64,000 nt of DNA from Bradyrhizobium monzae (GTDB lineage Bacteria; Pseudomonadota; Alphaproteobacteria; Rhizobiales; Xanthobacteraceae): assembly GCF_021458635.1 (NCBI RefSeq), contig NZ_JAIRDQ010000014.1:175017-239016 (forward strand), in the 5' to 3' direction. Below are positions 35,989 through 44,094 of the stretch, piece by piece; the first letter of the stretch is position 1; each line of letters opens with the position of its first letter. A program made the translations under genes and the position numbers. The notes below the pieces were generated by a model. It did not search any database and was not told the origin of the DNA. It worked only from the letters and a program-made list of their open reading frames with translations.

Positions 35989-36678
35989 TCAAATGCGGAC
36001 ACCGAACAGCGAGCGGAATGCGTCAAGCCCGGTATCGGTGATCTCGACGGAGCGCCCCTGCGGCCTGCGGCGGATCCAGTCCCGCTGGAACGCCAGCTCG
36101 GCGAGCGCCGCCCCAGCCCGCCCGGCCAGATGCGGCCGGCGTTCGCTCCAGTCGAGACAGGGCCGGCACAGCACCCGCCGGTGCCGCGCCGACGGGCGGA
36201 GATCGAGACCGAAACTGCCGAGAAACGCCGTGCCCACTTCCGTCAGCTCACCGACCTCCTGGTCGAGAACCAGATAATCGCGCTCCCGGAGCGCGTCGGC
36301 GAGGGCGACACCGAGCTCGCCCGCGAGGTGATCGTAGCAGGTCCGGGCTCGCCGCATCGCGGCATCGATCCGCGCCGGCGGCCGCGAACCCAGCGGACCG
36401 GTAACTGCGACCGTCATCATGCCCTCCAGGATCTGCGCGACCAGCGGCGTAGCCAGCCGGTACAACCGCCGCGGTCCCCGCCGCTCGACTTTCAGAAGCG
36501 CGTGCTGCACCAGCCGGCCGAGATGCCAGCTCGCCGTCTGCGGCGTGACGCCGGCGACCAGCGCCAGCTCGCCCGCCGTCTGCGCGCGTCCATCCATCAG
36601 GCGCGACAGGATCAGGGCGCGGCCGGGATCGGCGATAAGGGCGGCCAGGTCAGCGAGTTCGCGTGCGATGGTCGGCAT
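35989..36678 (-). CDS. ArsR/SmtB-type winged-helix regulator
   Basis: The N-terminal 80 residues are an ArsR-type winged helix (LIADPGRALILSRLMDGRAQ, TAGELALVAGVTPQTASWHL, RRLVQHALLKVERRGPRRLY-like segments). The C-terminal part has RTCYDHLAGELGVAL and CRPCLDWSERRPHLAG, a conserved pair of Cys motifs in a branch of the family often next to dioxygenase or monooxygenase genes. I chose the ATG at 36678 because GGAG lies 6 bases upstream; starts at 36693 and 36708 are possible. It is divergent from the monooxygenase gene across a perfect palindrome, its likely operator. Confidence 0.8.
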   Translation of the reverse strand: MPTIARELADLAALIADPGRALILSRLMDGRAQTAGELALVAGVTPQTASWHLGRLVQHALLKVERRGPRRLYRLATPLVAQILEGMMTVAVTGPLGSRPPARIDAAMRRARTCYDHLAGELGVALADALRERDYLVLDQEVGELTEVGTAFLGSFGLDLRPSARHRRVLCRPCLDWSERRPHLAGRAGAALAELAFQRDWIRRRPQGRSVEITDTGLDAFRSLFGVRI

Positions 36679-36735
36679 GGCCGGCTCCGGCATGTGACGA
36701 AAACCCATCGCGCTTGTCGCACGGGACGTCGCCGC

Positions 36736-36761
36736 AACGTTTCGATCAGGATCGAAACGTT
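36736..36761. promoter_or_regulatory. Palindromic operator between ArsR-type and monooxygenase genes
   Basis: AACGTTTCGAT, then CAGG, then ATCGAAACGTT: a perfect 11-bp inverted repeat. A third half site (ATTTCGATCA) lies at about 36774-36783. The position between divergent genes and the dyad suggest autoregulation by the ArsR-type protein. Confidence 0.7.
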
Positions 36762-36858
36762 CACGACATCGACATTTCGATCACCGGCGAATCCAACCGG
36801 CGCGCCGTCGCGACATGGTGGCAGCGATCGCGATCGAGACGAAGCAACGGAGGCACAG

Positions 36859-37335
36859 ATGGAGCGATCGACACATGCGCGGCCAGCGCCGCGCGCACGG
36901 GAAGCCTTCAGCCGCAGGTCGGTGATCACCATCCTCGCGATCTATCTCTCGCCATGGACGGCGACGCCATCCCAGGCACAGGAGCAAGGAGCAAAGACAA
37001 TGAACCACTATGCAACACAGAAATCGATCAGCGACGCCGTCGACGGCGGCGGCCTACTCGTGGTCGCGCAATGGGAGGCGAAGCCCGGCGAGGCCGACAG
37101 GATTGCCGCCATCCTCGACCGCTTCCTTCCGGAGGCGCAGCGCGAGGACGGCGTCAAGCTCTTCCTGATCTCGCGGGCAAAGGACAATCCGGCGCAGTTC
37201 CTGTTCTACGAACTGTTCCGCGACGAAGCCGCGTTCAAGGCCCATCAGGAGAGCGCGCATTTCAAGACCTACATCGCCGGCGAAGCGCTGCCTTTGCTGG
37301 CGAAGCGTGAGCGCGCACAGTACGGGTTGCTGTAA
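36859..37335 (+). CDS. Exported antibiotic biosynthesis monooxygenase-like protein
   Basis: The C-terminal 105 residues are an ABM/quinol-monooxygenase-type ferredoxin-like domain (GLLVVAQWEAKPGEADRIAA, VKLFLISRAKDNPAQFLFYE, EAFKAHQESAHFKTYI). The N-terminal 45 residues carry SRRSVITILAIYLS, which resembles a Tat signal, so it may be exported folded. Such domains act on quinones or similar compounds; the natural substrate is unknown. The start ATG at 36859 follows GGAGG. It is divergent from the ArsR-type regulator and transcribed toward the end of glcD. Confidence 0.75.
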   Translation: MERSTHARPAPRAREAFSRRSVITILAIYLSPWTATPSQAQEQGAKTMNHYATQKSISDAVDGGGLLVVAQWEAKPGEADRIAAILDRFLPEAQREDGVKLFLISRAKDNPAQFLFYELFRDEAAFKAHQESAHFKTYIAGEALPLLAKRERAQYGLL

Positions 37336-37386
37336 CGGCTGCTGGAGGGAAGCGCTCGCGTCGCAAGCTCTTCCCTCCACAGGATC

Positions 37387-38880
37387 CTAGAACCTTGGAA
37401 TATCGGGGAATGCCACTTTACCCGCATGGACATGCATGCGGCCGAGCTCGGCGCAGCGGTGGAGGGTGGGAAACACTTTTCCGGGGTTGAGCAGGCCCTG
37501 CGCGTCGAAGGCGCATTTCAGCCGCTGCTGCTGGTTGAGGTCGATCTCGGTGAACATGTCGGGCATGAGATCACGCTTCTCGATGCCGACGCCGTGCTCA
37601 CCGGTGAGCACGCCGCCGAACTCGACGCAGGCGCGCAGGATGTCGGCACCGAAGGCTTCGGCGCGCTCGATCTCGCCGGGCTTGTTGGCATCGTAGAGGA
37701 TCAGCGGATGCAGGTTGCCGTCGCCGGCGTGGAACACGTTGGCGCAGCCGAGCTGGTACTTTTCCGAGAGCTCGCGGATGCGCGCCAGCGCCTTCGGCAG
37801 CGCGCCGCGCGGGATGGTGCCGTCCATGCAGAGATAGTCGGGCGATATACGTCCCACCGCGGGAAACGCGGCCTTGCGCCCGGCCCAGAACAGATTGCGC
37901 TCGGCCTCCGAGGTCGAGATCTGGCAGGTGGTCGAGCCACAAGCGTTCGCGATGGTCTCGACGCGCGTGATGAGCTCGTCGACCTCGATCTTGGGACCGT
38001 CGAGCTCGATGATGAGCAGCGCCTCGACATCGAGCGGATAGCCGGCATGAACGAAGGCTTCGGCGGCGTGGATCGCGGGCTTGTCCATCATCTCCATGCC
38101 ACCGGGAATGATGCCGGCGCCGATGATGCGCGCCACGCATTCGCCGGCCGCCTCCACTTGCGCAAAGCCGACCATCAGTGCGCGCGCCGTCTCCGGCTTC
38201 TGCAGGATGCGCACGGTGATCTCGGTGATGACGCCGAGCAGGCCTTCCGAGCCCGTGATCACGCCCATCAGATCGTAGCCGGAATGCTCCGCCGACTTGC
38301 CGCCGATGCGCAAAATCTCGCCGCTCATCAGGACAATCTCGCAACCGAGCACGTTGTTGGTTGTCATGCCGTATTTCAGGCAATGCACGCCGCCGGAATT
38401 TTCCGCGACGTTGCCGCCGATCGAGCAGGCGATCTGCGAGGACGGATCGGGCGCGTAATAAAAGCCGGCATGCGCAACCGCCTGGCTGATCGCGAGATTG
38501 GTGACGCCGGGTTCGGTGACGACGACGCGGTTGTCGAAATCGATCTCGCGGATGCGCTTGAACTTGCCGAGACCCAGCAGCACGCCATCTTCCAGAGGCA
38601 ACGCGCCGCCGGACAACGAGGTGCCGGAACCGCGCGGCACCACCTTGATGCCGTGGGCGGCACAATATTTCAGGACGAGCGAGACCTGCTCGGTGGTGTC
38701 GGGCAGCACCACGACCATCGGCGGCTGCCGATAGGCGGTCAGCCCATCGGATTCGTAGGCCCGCATCTCGGCAGGCGTATCGATGACGCCTTCGCCGGGC
38801 ACGATTGCGCGCAATGCAGCAACGATCTCCGCGCGGCGCGCGAGCACCGCCTGATCGCTCGCGGGCATCATGATGGCCAT
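37387..38880 (-). CDS. glcD: Glycolate oxidase subunit GlcD (FAD-linked oxidase)
   Basis: GlcD is the catalytic flavoprotein of glycolate oxidase. The 497-residue sequence has the FAD-binding part (VVPRGSGTSLSGGALPLEDG, NVAENSGGVHCLKYGMTTNN) and the FAD_oxidase_C part (ITEITVRILQKPETARAL, VFHAGDGNLHPLILYDANKP). The ends NPGKVFPTLHRC are also conserved. It lies upstream of glcE and glcF in the same direction, but with a pair of divergent genes between. A perfect 18-bp palindrome sits 32 bases before its ATG at 38880. Confidence 0.95.
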   Translation of the reverse strand: MAIMMPASDQAVLARRAEIVAALRAIVPGEGVIDTPAEMRAYESDGLTAYRQPPMVVVLPDTTEQVSLVLKYCAAHGIKVVPRGSGTSLSGGALPLEDGVLLGLGKFKRIREIDFDNRVVVTEPGVTNLAISQAVAHAGFYYAPDPSSQIACSIGGNVAENSGGVHCLKYGMTTNNVLGCEIVLMSGEILRIGGKSAEHSGYDLMGVITGSEGLLGVITEITVRILQKPETARALMVGFAQVEAAGECVARIIGAGIIPGGMEMMDKPAIHAAEAFVHAGYPLDVEALLIIELDGPKIEVDELITRVETIANACGSTTCQISTSEAERNLFWAGRKAAFPAVGRISPDYLCMDGTIPRGALPKALARIRELSEKYQLGCANVFHAGDGNLHPLILYDANKPGEIERAEAFGADILRACVEFGGVLTGEHGVGIEKRDLMPDMFTEIDLNQQQRLKCAFDAQGLLNPGKVFPTLHRCAELGRMHVHAGKVAFPDIPRF

Positions 38881-38911
38881 GATTTATCCTTCCGGCTCAC
38901 GCCGCGTGATC

Positions 38912-38929
38912 GATTTGTCGCGACAAATC
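38912..38929. promoter_or_regulatory. Perfect 18-bp palindrome upstream of glcD
   Basis: GATTTGTCGCGACAAATC, 31 bases upstream of the glcD start, is the kind of dyad bound by GntR-type repressors such as GlcC relatives. No GntR gene is nearby, so the regulator is unknown. Confidence 0.6.
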
Positions 38930-39134
38930 AAGCACGTTCGGAGCTATTTGGGTAGGCCATCCGAAAGTCGGAGCAACGATCTCGGGCCGAGTTCGCTCTG
39001 GGACAAGTAGGAAATCATGAAACCTGTCATGGTTTCGTGGCTTGTCCAAGCCGAGCGGGCCGTGCCAAAACCGGCAGGGTTCGACGATCGCCGACCGAAT
39101 AAGATCCCACCGGGAAAGAGACGAAGAGCACCCT

Positions 39135-39530
39135 ATGAAAAAACTGACTTTTGGCGCGCTGATGATCCTCACCGTCACTGCCACGGCCACCAGCGCGATG
39201 GCGCAGGATGCCGCGGCCGGCAAATCGTCGTTCAACAAATGCCTGGCCTGCCATGCCATCGGCGAGGGCGCCAAGAACAAGGTCGGCCCCGAGCTCAACG
39301 GTCTCGACGGCCGCAAATCCGGCACCGCGCCCGACTATAGCTACTCGGATGCGAACAAGAATTCCGGCATCACCTGGAACGAGGCGCAGTTCAAGGAATA
39401 CATCAAGGATCCGAAGGCCAAGATCCCCGGCACCAAGATGGCGTTCGCCGGCATCAAGAACGAGACCGAGATCAACAATCTCTGGACCTACGTGTCGCAG
39501 TTCGACAAGGACGGGAAGATCAAGCAGTAA
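39135..39530 (+). CDS. Soluble cytochrome c (class I, c2/c550 type)
   Basis: The protein (131 residues) has a signal peptide (MKKLTFGALMILTVTATATS, cleavage at AMA/QD), a single CLACH haem motif at 36-40, and an axial Met in PGTKMAFAGI near residue 100. It is a class I cytochrome c of the c2/c550 type, a periplasmic electron carrier between the bc1 complex and oxidases. Bradyrhizobium CycA (c550) is similar in size; I do not assert identity. The gene is divergent from glcD with 254 bases between. Confidence 0.85.
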   Translation: MKKLTFGALMILTVTATATSAMAQDAAAGKSSFNKCLACHAIGEGAKNKVGPELNGLDGRKSGTAPDYSYSDANKNSGITWNEAQFKEYIKDPKAKIPGTKMAFAGIKNETEINNLWTYVSQFDKDGKIKQ

Positions 39531-39548
39531 GCAGGTGAACGGCGGCCG

Positions 39549-39651
39549 CTAGAGCTTCGGTCTGATTGAATCAGAACCGAAGCTCTAGCTCTTTGTTTTG
39601 ACGCGTTTTCTTCACGCGAACCGGTATCCACTTCGCTCGAAAACGCTTTAG
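39549..39651. repeat. Palindromic repeat, family D
   Basis: The first 40 bases are a near-perfect inverted repeat (CTAGAGCTTCGGT...ACCGAAGCTCTAG). The rest, with CGTTTTCTTCACGCGAACCG and GAAAACGC near the end, matches an element widespread in Rhizobiales. It supplies the stop codon (TAA, 39648-39650 minus strand) of the hydrolase gene that follows. Confidence 0.75.
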
Positions 39652-40670
39652 CCCGCGGCCGCCTGCGCCGGGGCGATTGTCCCGATCATCGTCTCGATCT
39701 CCGTCTTCACGAGATCAGGCACCGCGTTCTGCACCATGTGGCCGAGATCGGGCAGCACGATCAGCTTGGCGTTCGGCACTGTCGCGGCGAACGGGCGCGC
39801 GTGGATGTCGGTCTTCACCGTCTTGTCGGGCGCGCCGGCGATGATCGTGACCGGCACCCTGATCTCGCCGTAGCGCGGAGCCTGCTCGGCCACCGACGCC
39901 TTGAGCGTCACCAGATCATAGGCATTGGCGATGAATTCGCGCGGGCGCAGCAGCAGCGGCGTCGCGGACTCCTTCACGAAACCGTCCGGCATCGTCTGCG
40001 GGAGGAAGACGTTGCGCGCGCCGGCCGCGGCGACGAAATAGCCCAGCGGCAACGTGATCGTGTAGGCGAGCAGCGGGCCGATCACCGGCGTTGCGATGAT
40101 CTCGTTGTAGCGGCCGACGCCGCCGCGCCAGGGATGGGTCACCGGCGCCAGCATCACGAGGCCGGCGACGCGGCTTGCGTGATCGAGCGCCAGCCGCGCG
40201 CCGAGCGCGCCGCTCCAGGAATGCACGACGAAGACCGCACGATCGATCCCGAGTTTGCCGAGCGCCGCGTCGATCATCCGCGCCTGGATGTCCGGCGTCG
40301 AATCCTGCCGTCGCGCGCGCGTGCTCCAGCCGTGGCCGGGACGGTCGATCAGGATGACGCGATGCTGCTTGGCCAGGAGCTCGCCGAGCGGATGCCGCAT
40401 TACTTCGAGGTTGGAGCTCGCGCCATGCACCAGCACGATCGGCAGGCCGGCATCGCGCGGGCCGATGTCGACGACGTGGAGCACGGCGCCATCGACCGCG
40501 ATCATCCGGCCCTGCGGCGGAAAGGCACGTTGCACGACGACAATTCCGGCCTGCGTAACCAGCGCCAGCAGCACCAGCGCCGTCACGGCTGACATCACGA
40601 TCATGGAGAGAGTCCGGGCAATCCAGGGCACATCGCAGTTACGGGTTAGCCAGGCGGCAGTTTCGCTCAA
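39648..40670 (-). CDS. Membrane-anchored alpha/beta hydrolase
   Basis: The 340-residue protein begins with an N-terminal membrane span (MIVMSAVTALVLLALVTQAG from residue 23) and then an alpha/beta hydrolase domain: LVHGASSNLEV, HSWSGALGARLAL holding the nucleophile Ser, GAPDKTV for the Asp, and PDLGHMVQNAVP for the His. The substrate is unknown; relatives are annotated as epoxide hydrolase or lipase. I keep the ATG at 40670, but the ATG at 40604 would fit the membrane anchor better. The last codons and stop lie in repeat D. Confidence 0.8.
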   Translation of the reverse strand: MSETAAWLTRNCDVPWIARTLSMIVMSAVTALVLLALVTQAGIVVVQRAFPPQGRMIAVDGAVLHVVDIGPRDAGLPIVLVHGASSNLEVMRHPLGELLAKQHRVILIDRPGHGWSTRARRQDSTPDIQARMIDAALGKLGIDRAVFVVHSWSGALGARLALDHASRVAGLVMLAPVTHPWRGGVGRYNEIIATPVIGPLLAYTITLPLGYFVAAAGARNVFLPQTMPDGFVKESATPLLLRPREFIANAYDLVTLKASVAEQAPRYGEIRVPVTIIAGAPDKTVKTDIHARPFAATVPNAKLIVLPDLGHMVQNAVPDLVKTEIETMIGTIAPAQAAAG

Positions 40671-40933
40671 GGCGGCTCAGCGCTTCCACCGGAAGTGCCG
40701 CCCTGTGGATATGTGCATAATTGCCGAACCAAAAGCTCAATTGAATCAATGATTGTAAGTGGTACCCCATAAGCTCCGGACCAGCTTCATGCAGTCGTCA
40801 TCGCAGCTTCCTTATAATCGCCACGGTCGGTTCCGCCATTGAGACTCGGATGGGCGCCGATCCCTCCTCGCAACCTCAGGGGATGTGGGAAAGACCGGCA
40901 GGATTGTCCTGGTTTGAACCGGAGGATTTTTCG

Positions 40934-41116
40934 ATGAGCTTGAGATCGAACGATACTGCAATCGACGAGATCGTCGCGAGCTGCAACGGTGACCTGCGCG
41001 GTGCCGTGCGGGCGCTGCTCCTGATCAACGAGCATCTCGAGACGGAACTCGCAAAGGCCTATGCCGCGGCCGCCGATCACGGTCTTGCGGAACGCGGCAG
41101 CAGCGTCCTGCACTAG
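40934..41116 (+). CDS. Small conserved-looking hypothetical protein (60 aa)
   Basis: The coding frame MSLRSNDTAIDEIVASCNGD followed by LRGAVRALLLINEHLETELA is a short helical protein with one Cys. GGAGG lies at 40920-40924, ten bases before the ATG at 40934, better supported than the upstream in-frame ATG at 40850. I recall short proteins like it in Bradyrhizobium genomes. Function is unknown. It converges with the next gene at 8 bases distance. Confidence 0.55.
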   Translation: MSLRSNDTAIDEIVASCNGDLRGAVRALLLINEHLETELAKAYAAAADHGLAERGSSVLH

Positions 41117-41123
41117 CCGAAGG

Positions 41124-41384
41124 TTAGCCTGCGCCGTCCTCGGCCTTCTGCTCGTCGGGCGTGAGCGCGGGACAGGCGCGAATGGTCGAGCGTGCCAGCT
41201 TGGCATCGTCCTCGGATTTGTAGGGTCCGTCGCCGAACCAGATGTCGCCGTCGATGACCGGATTGCTGGTCACGATGTTGCATTTGCCGGTGGCGCGATT
41301 GCCGACCACCCAGAACAGTCCGTCGGCAAGGCTCATCGTTCCCGATGCCAACAGCAAGCTACAAGCAAAGATCAAACGCGTCAT
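41124..41384 (-). CDS. Small secreted hypothetical protein (86 aa)
   Basis: A signal peptide (MTRLIFACSLLLASGTMSLA) precedes a short domain: DGLFWVVGNRATGKCNIVTS, then PVIDGDIWFGDGPYKSEDDA and IRACPALTPDEQK. Two Cys (in GKCNIV and RACPAL) probably form a disulfide in the periplasm. I recognise no family. The ATG at 41384 starts the signal peptide; an earlier start at 41402 is possible. Confidence 0.6.
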   Translation of the reverse strand: MTRLIFACSLLLASGTMSLADGLFWVVGNRATGKCNIVTSNPVIDGDIWFGDGPYKSEDDAKLARSTIRACPALTPDEQKAEDGAG

Positions 41385-41509
41385 GGCTTTTGCTCCTGCC
41401 ATGCAGGTAGACCTGCGGCGGCGCCGGCAATAGTCCTCGCGACGTCGCGCCTCCGATCGTGGTTAATCGGCGGACGCCACGACCGCTCAAGAAATGATCG
41501 AGTTAGAGG

Positions 41510-42148
41510 CTAGATGTCGCGGCCTTCGACCTTCTCGGTCAAAGCCTTCACCTGATCGGGAATCTTCTCGAGGTGCGGATTGACGGCGAGCGCCTTGCGA
41601 TAGGCCTCGAGCGCGCGCTTCTCGTCGCCGACGTCCTGCATGATCATGCCGAGCCCTGCGAGCGCGCCGAAATGACGGGGCTCGCGGATCAGCACCTCGC
41701 GGATGTCGGCGAGCGAGCGGGCATAGTCGTTCTGCATGTAATAGAGCGTGGCGCGGCGATTCCAAGCTTCGATATAGTCGGGGCGGAGCTTGACGACCGA
41801 GTCCAGCAACTTGATCGCGACATCGATCTTCTTCGCATCGACGGCCGCCTTGGACCGCGCCATCAACAGCGCTGCGGTGTCGCTCGGGGTCTGGAGCCAG
41901 ATCGCCCAGATCCGTGCCTCGACATGCTTGGCGCTGTCTTCGTCGGGGGCGGCCTTCAGCGCGCCGAACAGGAAATCGAGATTCTTGGTGCGCTCGGCCT
42001 TGGGCAGCTTGGGCGGAGGCTCGGGCAGCTTCTTCTGCTGCTTCGCCGGCGGGGCCGGATCATCCTGCGCCAGCGCCGGCGCAAGGCCGGCCGCTCCGAG
42101 AACCAGGGCCAGACACAGGGTACGTGCGAAAGGGAATCTCACTGCCAT
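41510..42148 (-). CDS. Secreted TPR-repeat protein (212 aa)
   Basis: A signal peptide (MAVRFPFARTLCLALVLGAA) is followed by a Pro/Lys-rich linker (PAPPAKQQKKLPEPPP) and four or five TPR units: NLDFLFGALKAAPDEDSAKH, IDVAIKLLDSVVKLRPDYIE, AWNRRATLYYMQNDYARSLA, GALAGLGMIMQDVGDEKRAL. TPR proteins mediate protein-protein contacts, here presumably in the periplasm. No enzymatic domain is present. I used the ATG at 42148. Confidence 0.75.
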   Translation of the reverse strand: MAVRFPFARTLCLALVLGAAGLAPALAQDDPAPPAKQQKKLPEPPPKLPKAERTKNLDFLFGALKAAPDEDSAKHVEARIWAIWLQTPSDTAALLMARSKAAVDAKKIDVAIKLLDSVVKLRPDYIEAWNRRATLYYMQNDYARSLADIREVLIREPRHFGALAGLGMIMQDVGDEKRALEAYRKALAVNPHLEKIPDQVKALTEKVEGRDI

Positions 42149-42257
42149 GGTCAAAGTCTAAACGCGCAAAGCCGCCCTTGCAAAGCAGGGCGGCGTCAAA
42201 CTCGTGTGAGACGGTGGTCTTGCGGGGCGCGCGTGCGCGAGGCGACCGCGAGGGCGA

Positions 42258-42383
42258 TCAGCCCTGGCGAGCCTTGAAGCGGCGCTGCACCTTGTTGATC
42301 ACATAGACCCGGCCCTTGCGGCGGACCAGGCGGTTGGCGCGATGGCGACCGCGCAGCGACTTCAACGAGTTACGGACCTTCAT
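42258..42383 (-). CDS. rpmJ: 50S ribosomal protein L36
   Basis: A 41-residue protein, MKVRNSLKSLRGRHRANRLV followed by RRKGRVYVINKVQRRFKARQ and a final Gly. The order of basic residues and the end KVQRRFKARQG are those of bacterial L36. It lacks the zinc-binding Cys and His of the Cys-type L36, so it is the Cys-free (YkgO-like) form usual in alphaproteobacteria. L36 stabilises the large ribosomal subunit. It stands alone between a TPR gene and the amidohydrolase gene. Confidence 0.95.
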   Translation of the reverse strand: MKVRNSLKSLRGRHRANRLVRRKGRVYVINKVQRRFKARQG

Positions 42384-42631
42384 GGCAGAATCCTGAACGT
42401 TCGAAAGGCCGTGTTCGGCACTACCGTTTCGGCACGCGCGAATGTGGCAAAATGAAATCTTTCCCGCAGGCGGACGGCCGCCCGGGATGGGGCGGTTCTT
42501 AAGGCATGGCGGGAGGTGATGTCAATGTTAACTGCCCGGTTCCGAACCGGCAAATTCGTGAAAACAACCCCATGCACAGTAGAAACGGCCGGATCGGCCC
42601 GATCTGTCCATGCCCTCGGTCAAGGGTTCGC

Positions 42632-42668
42632 TTGCCAAATTCGTTATATCATATAATCAATTTGGCAA
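42632..42668. promoter_or_regulatory. Nested palindrome upstream of the amidohydrolase gene
   Basis: TTGCCAAATT at 42632-42641 is the exact inverse of AATTTGGCAA at 42659-42668; between them TTATATCATATAA is itself a palindrome. It lies 18 bases before the amidohydrolase start and looks like a strong operator. The regulator is unknown. The 303-base gap holding it contains nothing else I can name. Confidence 0.75.
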
Positions 42669-42686
42669 CCCGTCGGGAGGACACCA

Positions 42687-43571
42687 ATGCCGAAGCTGAA
42701 GCTGCCGAACATCGACGATGTCGTCGCCATCGACATCCACACCCATGCCGAGGAGCCCTGCGGCTGCCATGCCGACGATGGCTACGACGACTTCCAGGCG
42801 CAGATGGCCGAGTATTTCAAGTCACCGAACAAGCATCCGCCGACCGTGCCAGAGACCGCGGCCTACTACCGCTCCAAGAACATCGCAGCCGTGATCTTCC
42901 CGGTCGATGCCGAGCGCGAGACCGGCTTCCGCCGCTACAACAATTACGAGATGATCGAGGCCGCCTCCGACCATCTCGACGTCCTCATCCCCTTCGTCTC
43001 GATCGACCCGCACAAGGGCAAGCTCGGCGCCCGTGAGGCGCGCAAGCTGATCGAGGAATACGGCGTTCGCGGCTTCAAATTCCATCCGACCATGCAGGGC
43101 TTCTACGCCAACGACCGCATGGCCTATCCGCTCTACGAAGAGATCAACAATGGCGGCGCGATCGCGCTGTTCCACACCGGCCAGACCGGCGTCGGCTCGG
43201 GCATGCCGGGCGGCATGGGCATGCGGCTGAAATATTCCAACCCGATGTACATGGACGACGTCGCGGCCGATTTCCCCGACCTCAAGATCATCCTCGCCCA
43301 CCCCTCCTTCCCCTGGCAGGAAGAGGCGCTGTCGGTCGCGACCCACAAGCCGAACGTCTATATCGACCTCTCGGGCTGGTCGCCGAAATACTTCCCGCCG
43401 ATCCTGGTGCGCTACATCAACTCGATCCTGCAGGACAAGATGCTGTTCGGCTCGGACTGGCCGGTGATCACGCCGGACCGCTGGCTGTCGGACTTCGCCA
43501 AAATCGACATCCGCGACGAGATCCGGCCGAAGGTGTTGAAGGCCAACGCGCGGAAGATTTTGGGGATCTAG
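42687..43571 (+). CDS. Amidohydrolase family metal-dependent hydrolase/decarboxylase
   Basis: The 294-residue protein is a TIM-barrel amidohydrolase: metal ligands in AIDIHTHAEEPCG (H18, H20), GVRGFKFHPTMQGFYANDRM, ALFHTGQTGVGSG, IILAHPSFPWQEEAL and FGSDWPV (the final Asp). The set fits the ACMSD/gamma-resorcylate decarboxylase branch, which decarboxylates or hydrates aromatic acids; a relative in Rhodopseudomonas is a p-coumarate pathway hydrolase (CouO). The substrate is not decided by sequence. The start follows CGGGAGGA. A strong operator palindrome precedes it. Confidence 0.85.
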   Translation: MPKLKLPNIDDVVAIDIHTHAEEPCGCHADDGYDDFQAQMAEYFKSPNKHPPTVPETAAYYRSKNIAAVIFPVDAERETGFRRYNNYEMIEAASDHLDVLIPFVSIDPHKGKLGAREARKLIEEYGVRGFKFHPTMQGFYANDRMAYPLYEEINNGGAIALFHTGQTGVGSGMPGGMGMRLKYSNPMYMDDVAADFPDLKIILAHPSFPWQEEALSVATHKPNVYIDLSGWSPKYFPPILVRYINSILQDKMLFGSDWPVITPDRWLSDFAKIDIRDEIRPKVLKANARKILGI

Positions 43572-43662
43572 GTGAGTCTTCAAAACCTCGCGGAGTCTGT
43601 GAGCGCTCCGCAGCATACGCTGCGCAGCGTCCGCCAACGGCGGACGTTCGCACGATCTGCGA

Positions 43663-44010
43663 TCAATTCACGCTCGCCAGATAGCCCGCCAGAATGGTCC
43701 GGCTTTGGCTCAGCATCTCGATGCGTTCGTCGATCAGACCGACCTGCTGGGCCAGTATTCTTCGTAGCTCGTTGCAGGGCGTGAACGCCGGATCGTTGTT
43801 GCGCACGCACGGGAGCAAGCGCTGAATCGTGTCGAGCGTCATTCCGGCCGCGCCAAGCATTTTGATCCGCCGCACGGTTTGCTCTTCGTCCGGGCCATAA
43901 TCGCGGTACCCGGACTCGGTCCGCAATGGCGCAAGCAGTCCTTCGGCTTCGTAGTAGCGCAGCATTCGGACGCTGACGCCCGTCCTCCGGGAGAGCTCGC
44001 CAATTTTCAT
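43663..44010 (-). CDS. MerR family transcriptional regulator
   Basis: The 115-residue protein has the MerR-type DNA-binding domain (MKIGELSRRTGVSVRMLRYY, EAEGLLAPLRTESGYRDYGP) and a dimerisation helix. Two Cys (LLPCVRNND and FTPCNEL) are in the middle; the C-terminus is short. MerR proteins activate promoters with a 19-20 bp spacer by untwisting DNA. The divergent gene is a broken quinone oxidoreductase-like gene; the dyad between them is its likely site. Effector unknown. Confidence 0.85.
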   Translation of the reverse strand: MKIGELSRRTGVSVRMLRYYEAEGLLAPLRTESGYRDYGPDEEQTVRRIKMLGAAGMTLDTIQRLLPCVRNNDPAFTPCNELRRILAQQVGLIDERIEMLSQSRTILAGYLASVN

Positions 44011-44021
44011 CTGAAAACCTC

Positions 44022-44053
44022 TTGACCCTTACAGCGCTGTCAGACCCTACGGG
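44022..44053 (+). promoter_or_regulatory. MerR-type promoter with dyad CTTACAG-CG-CTGTCAG
   Basis: TTGACC at 44022-44027, the dyad at 44028-44043, and TACGGG near 44048-44053 after a long spacer of 20 bases: the usual architecture of MerR-activated promoters. It faces the broken oxidoreductase gene. Confidence 0.65.
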
Positions 44054-44094
44054 CTGTGCTCATCCAAGTCATGCCGCTTGTGAAGGGTGCAACG

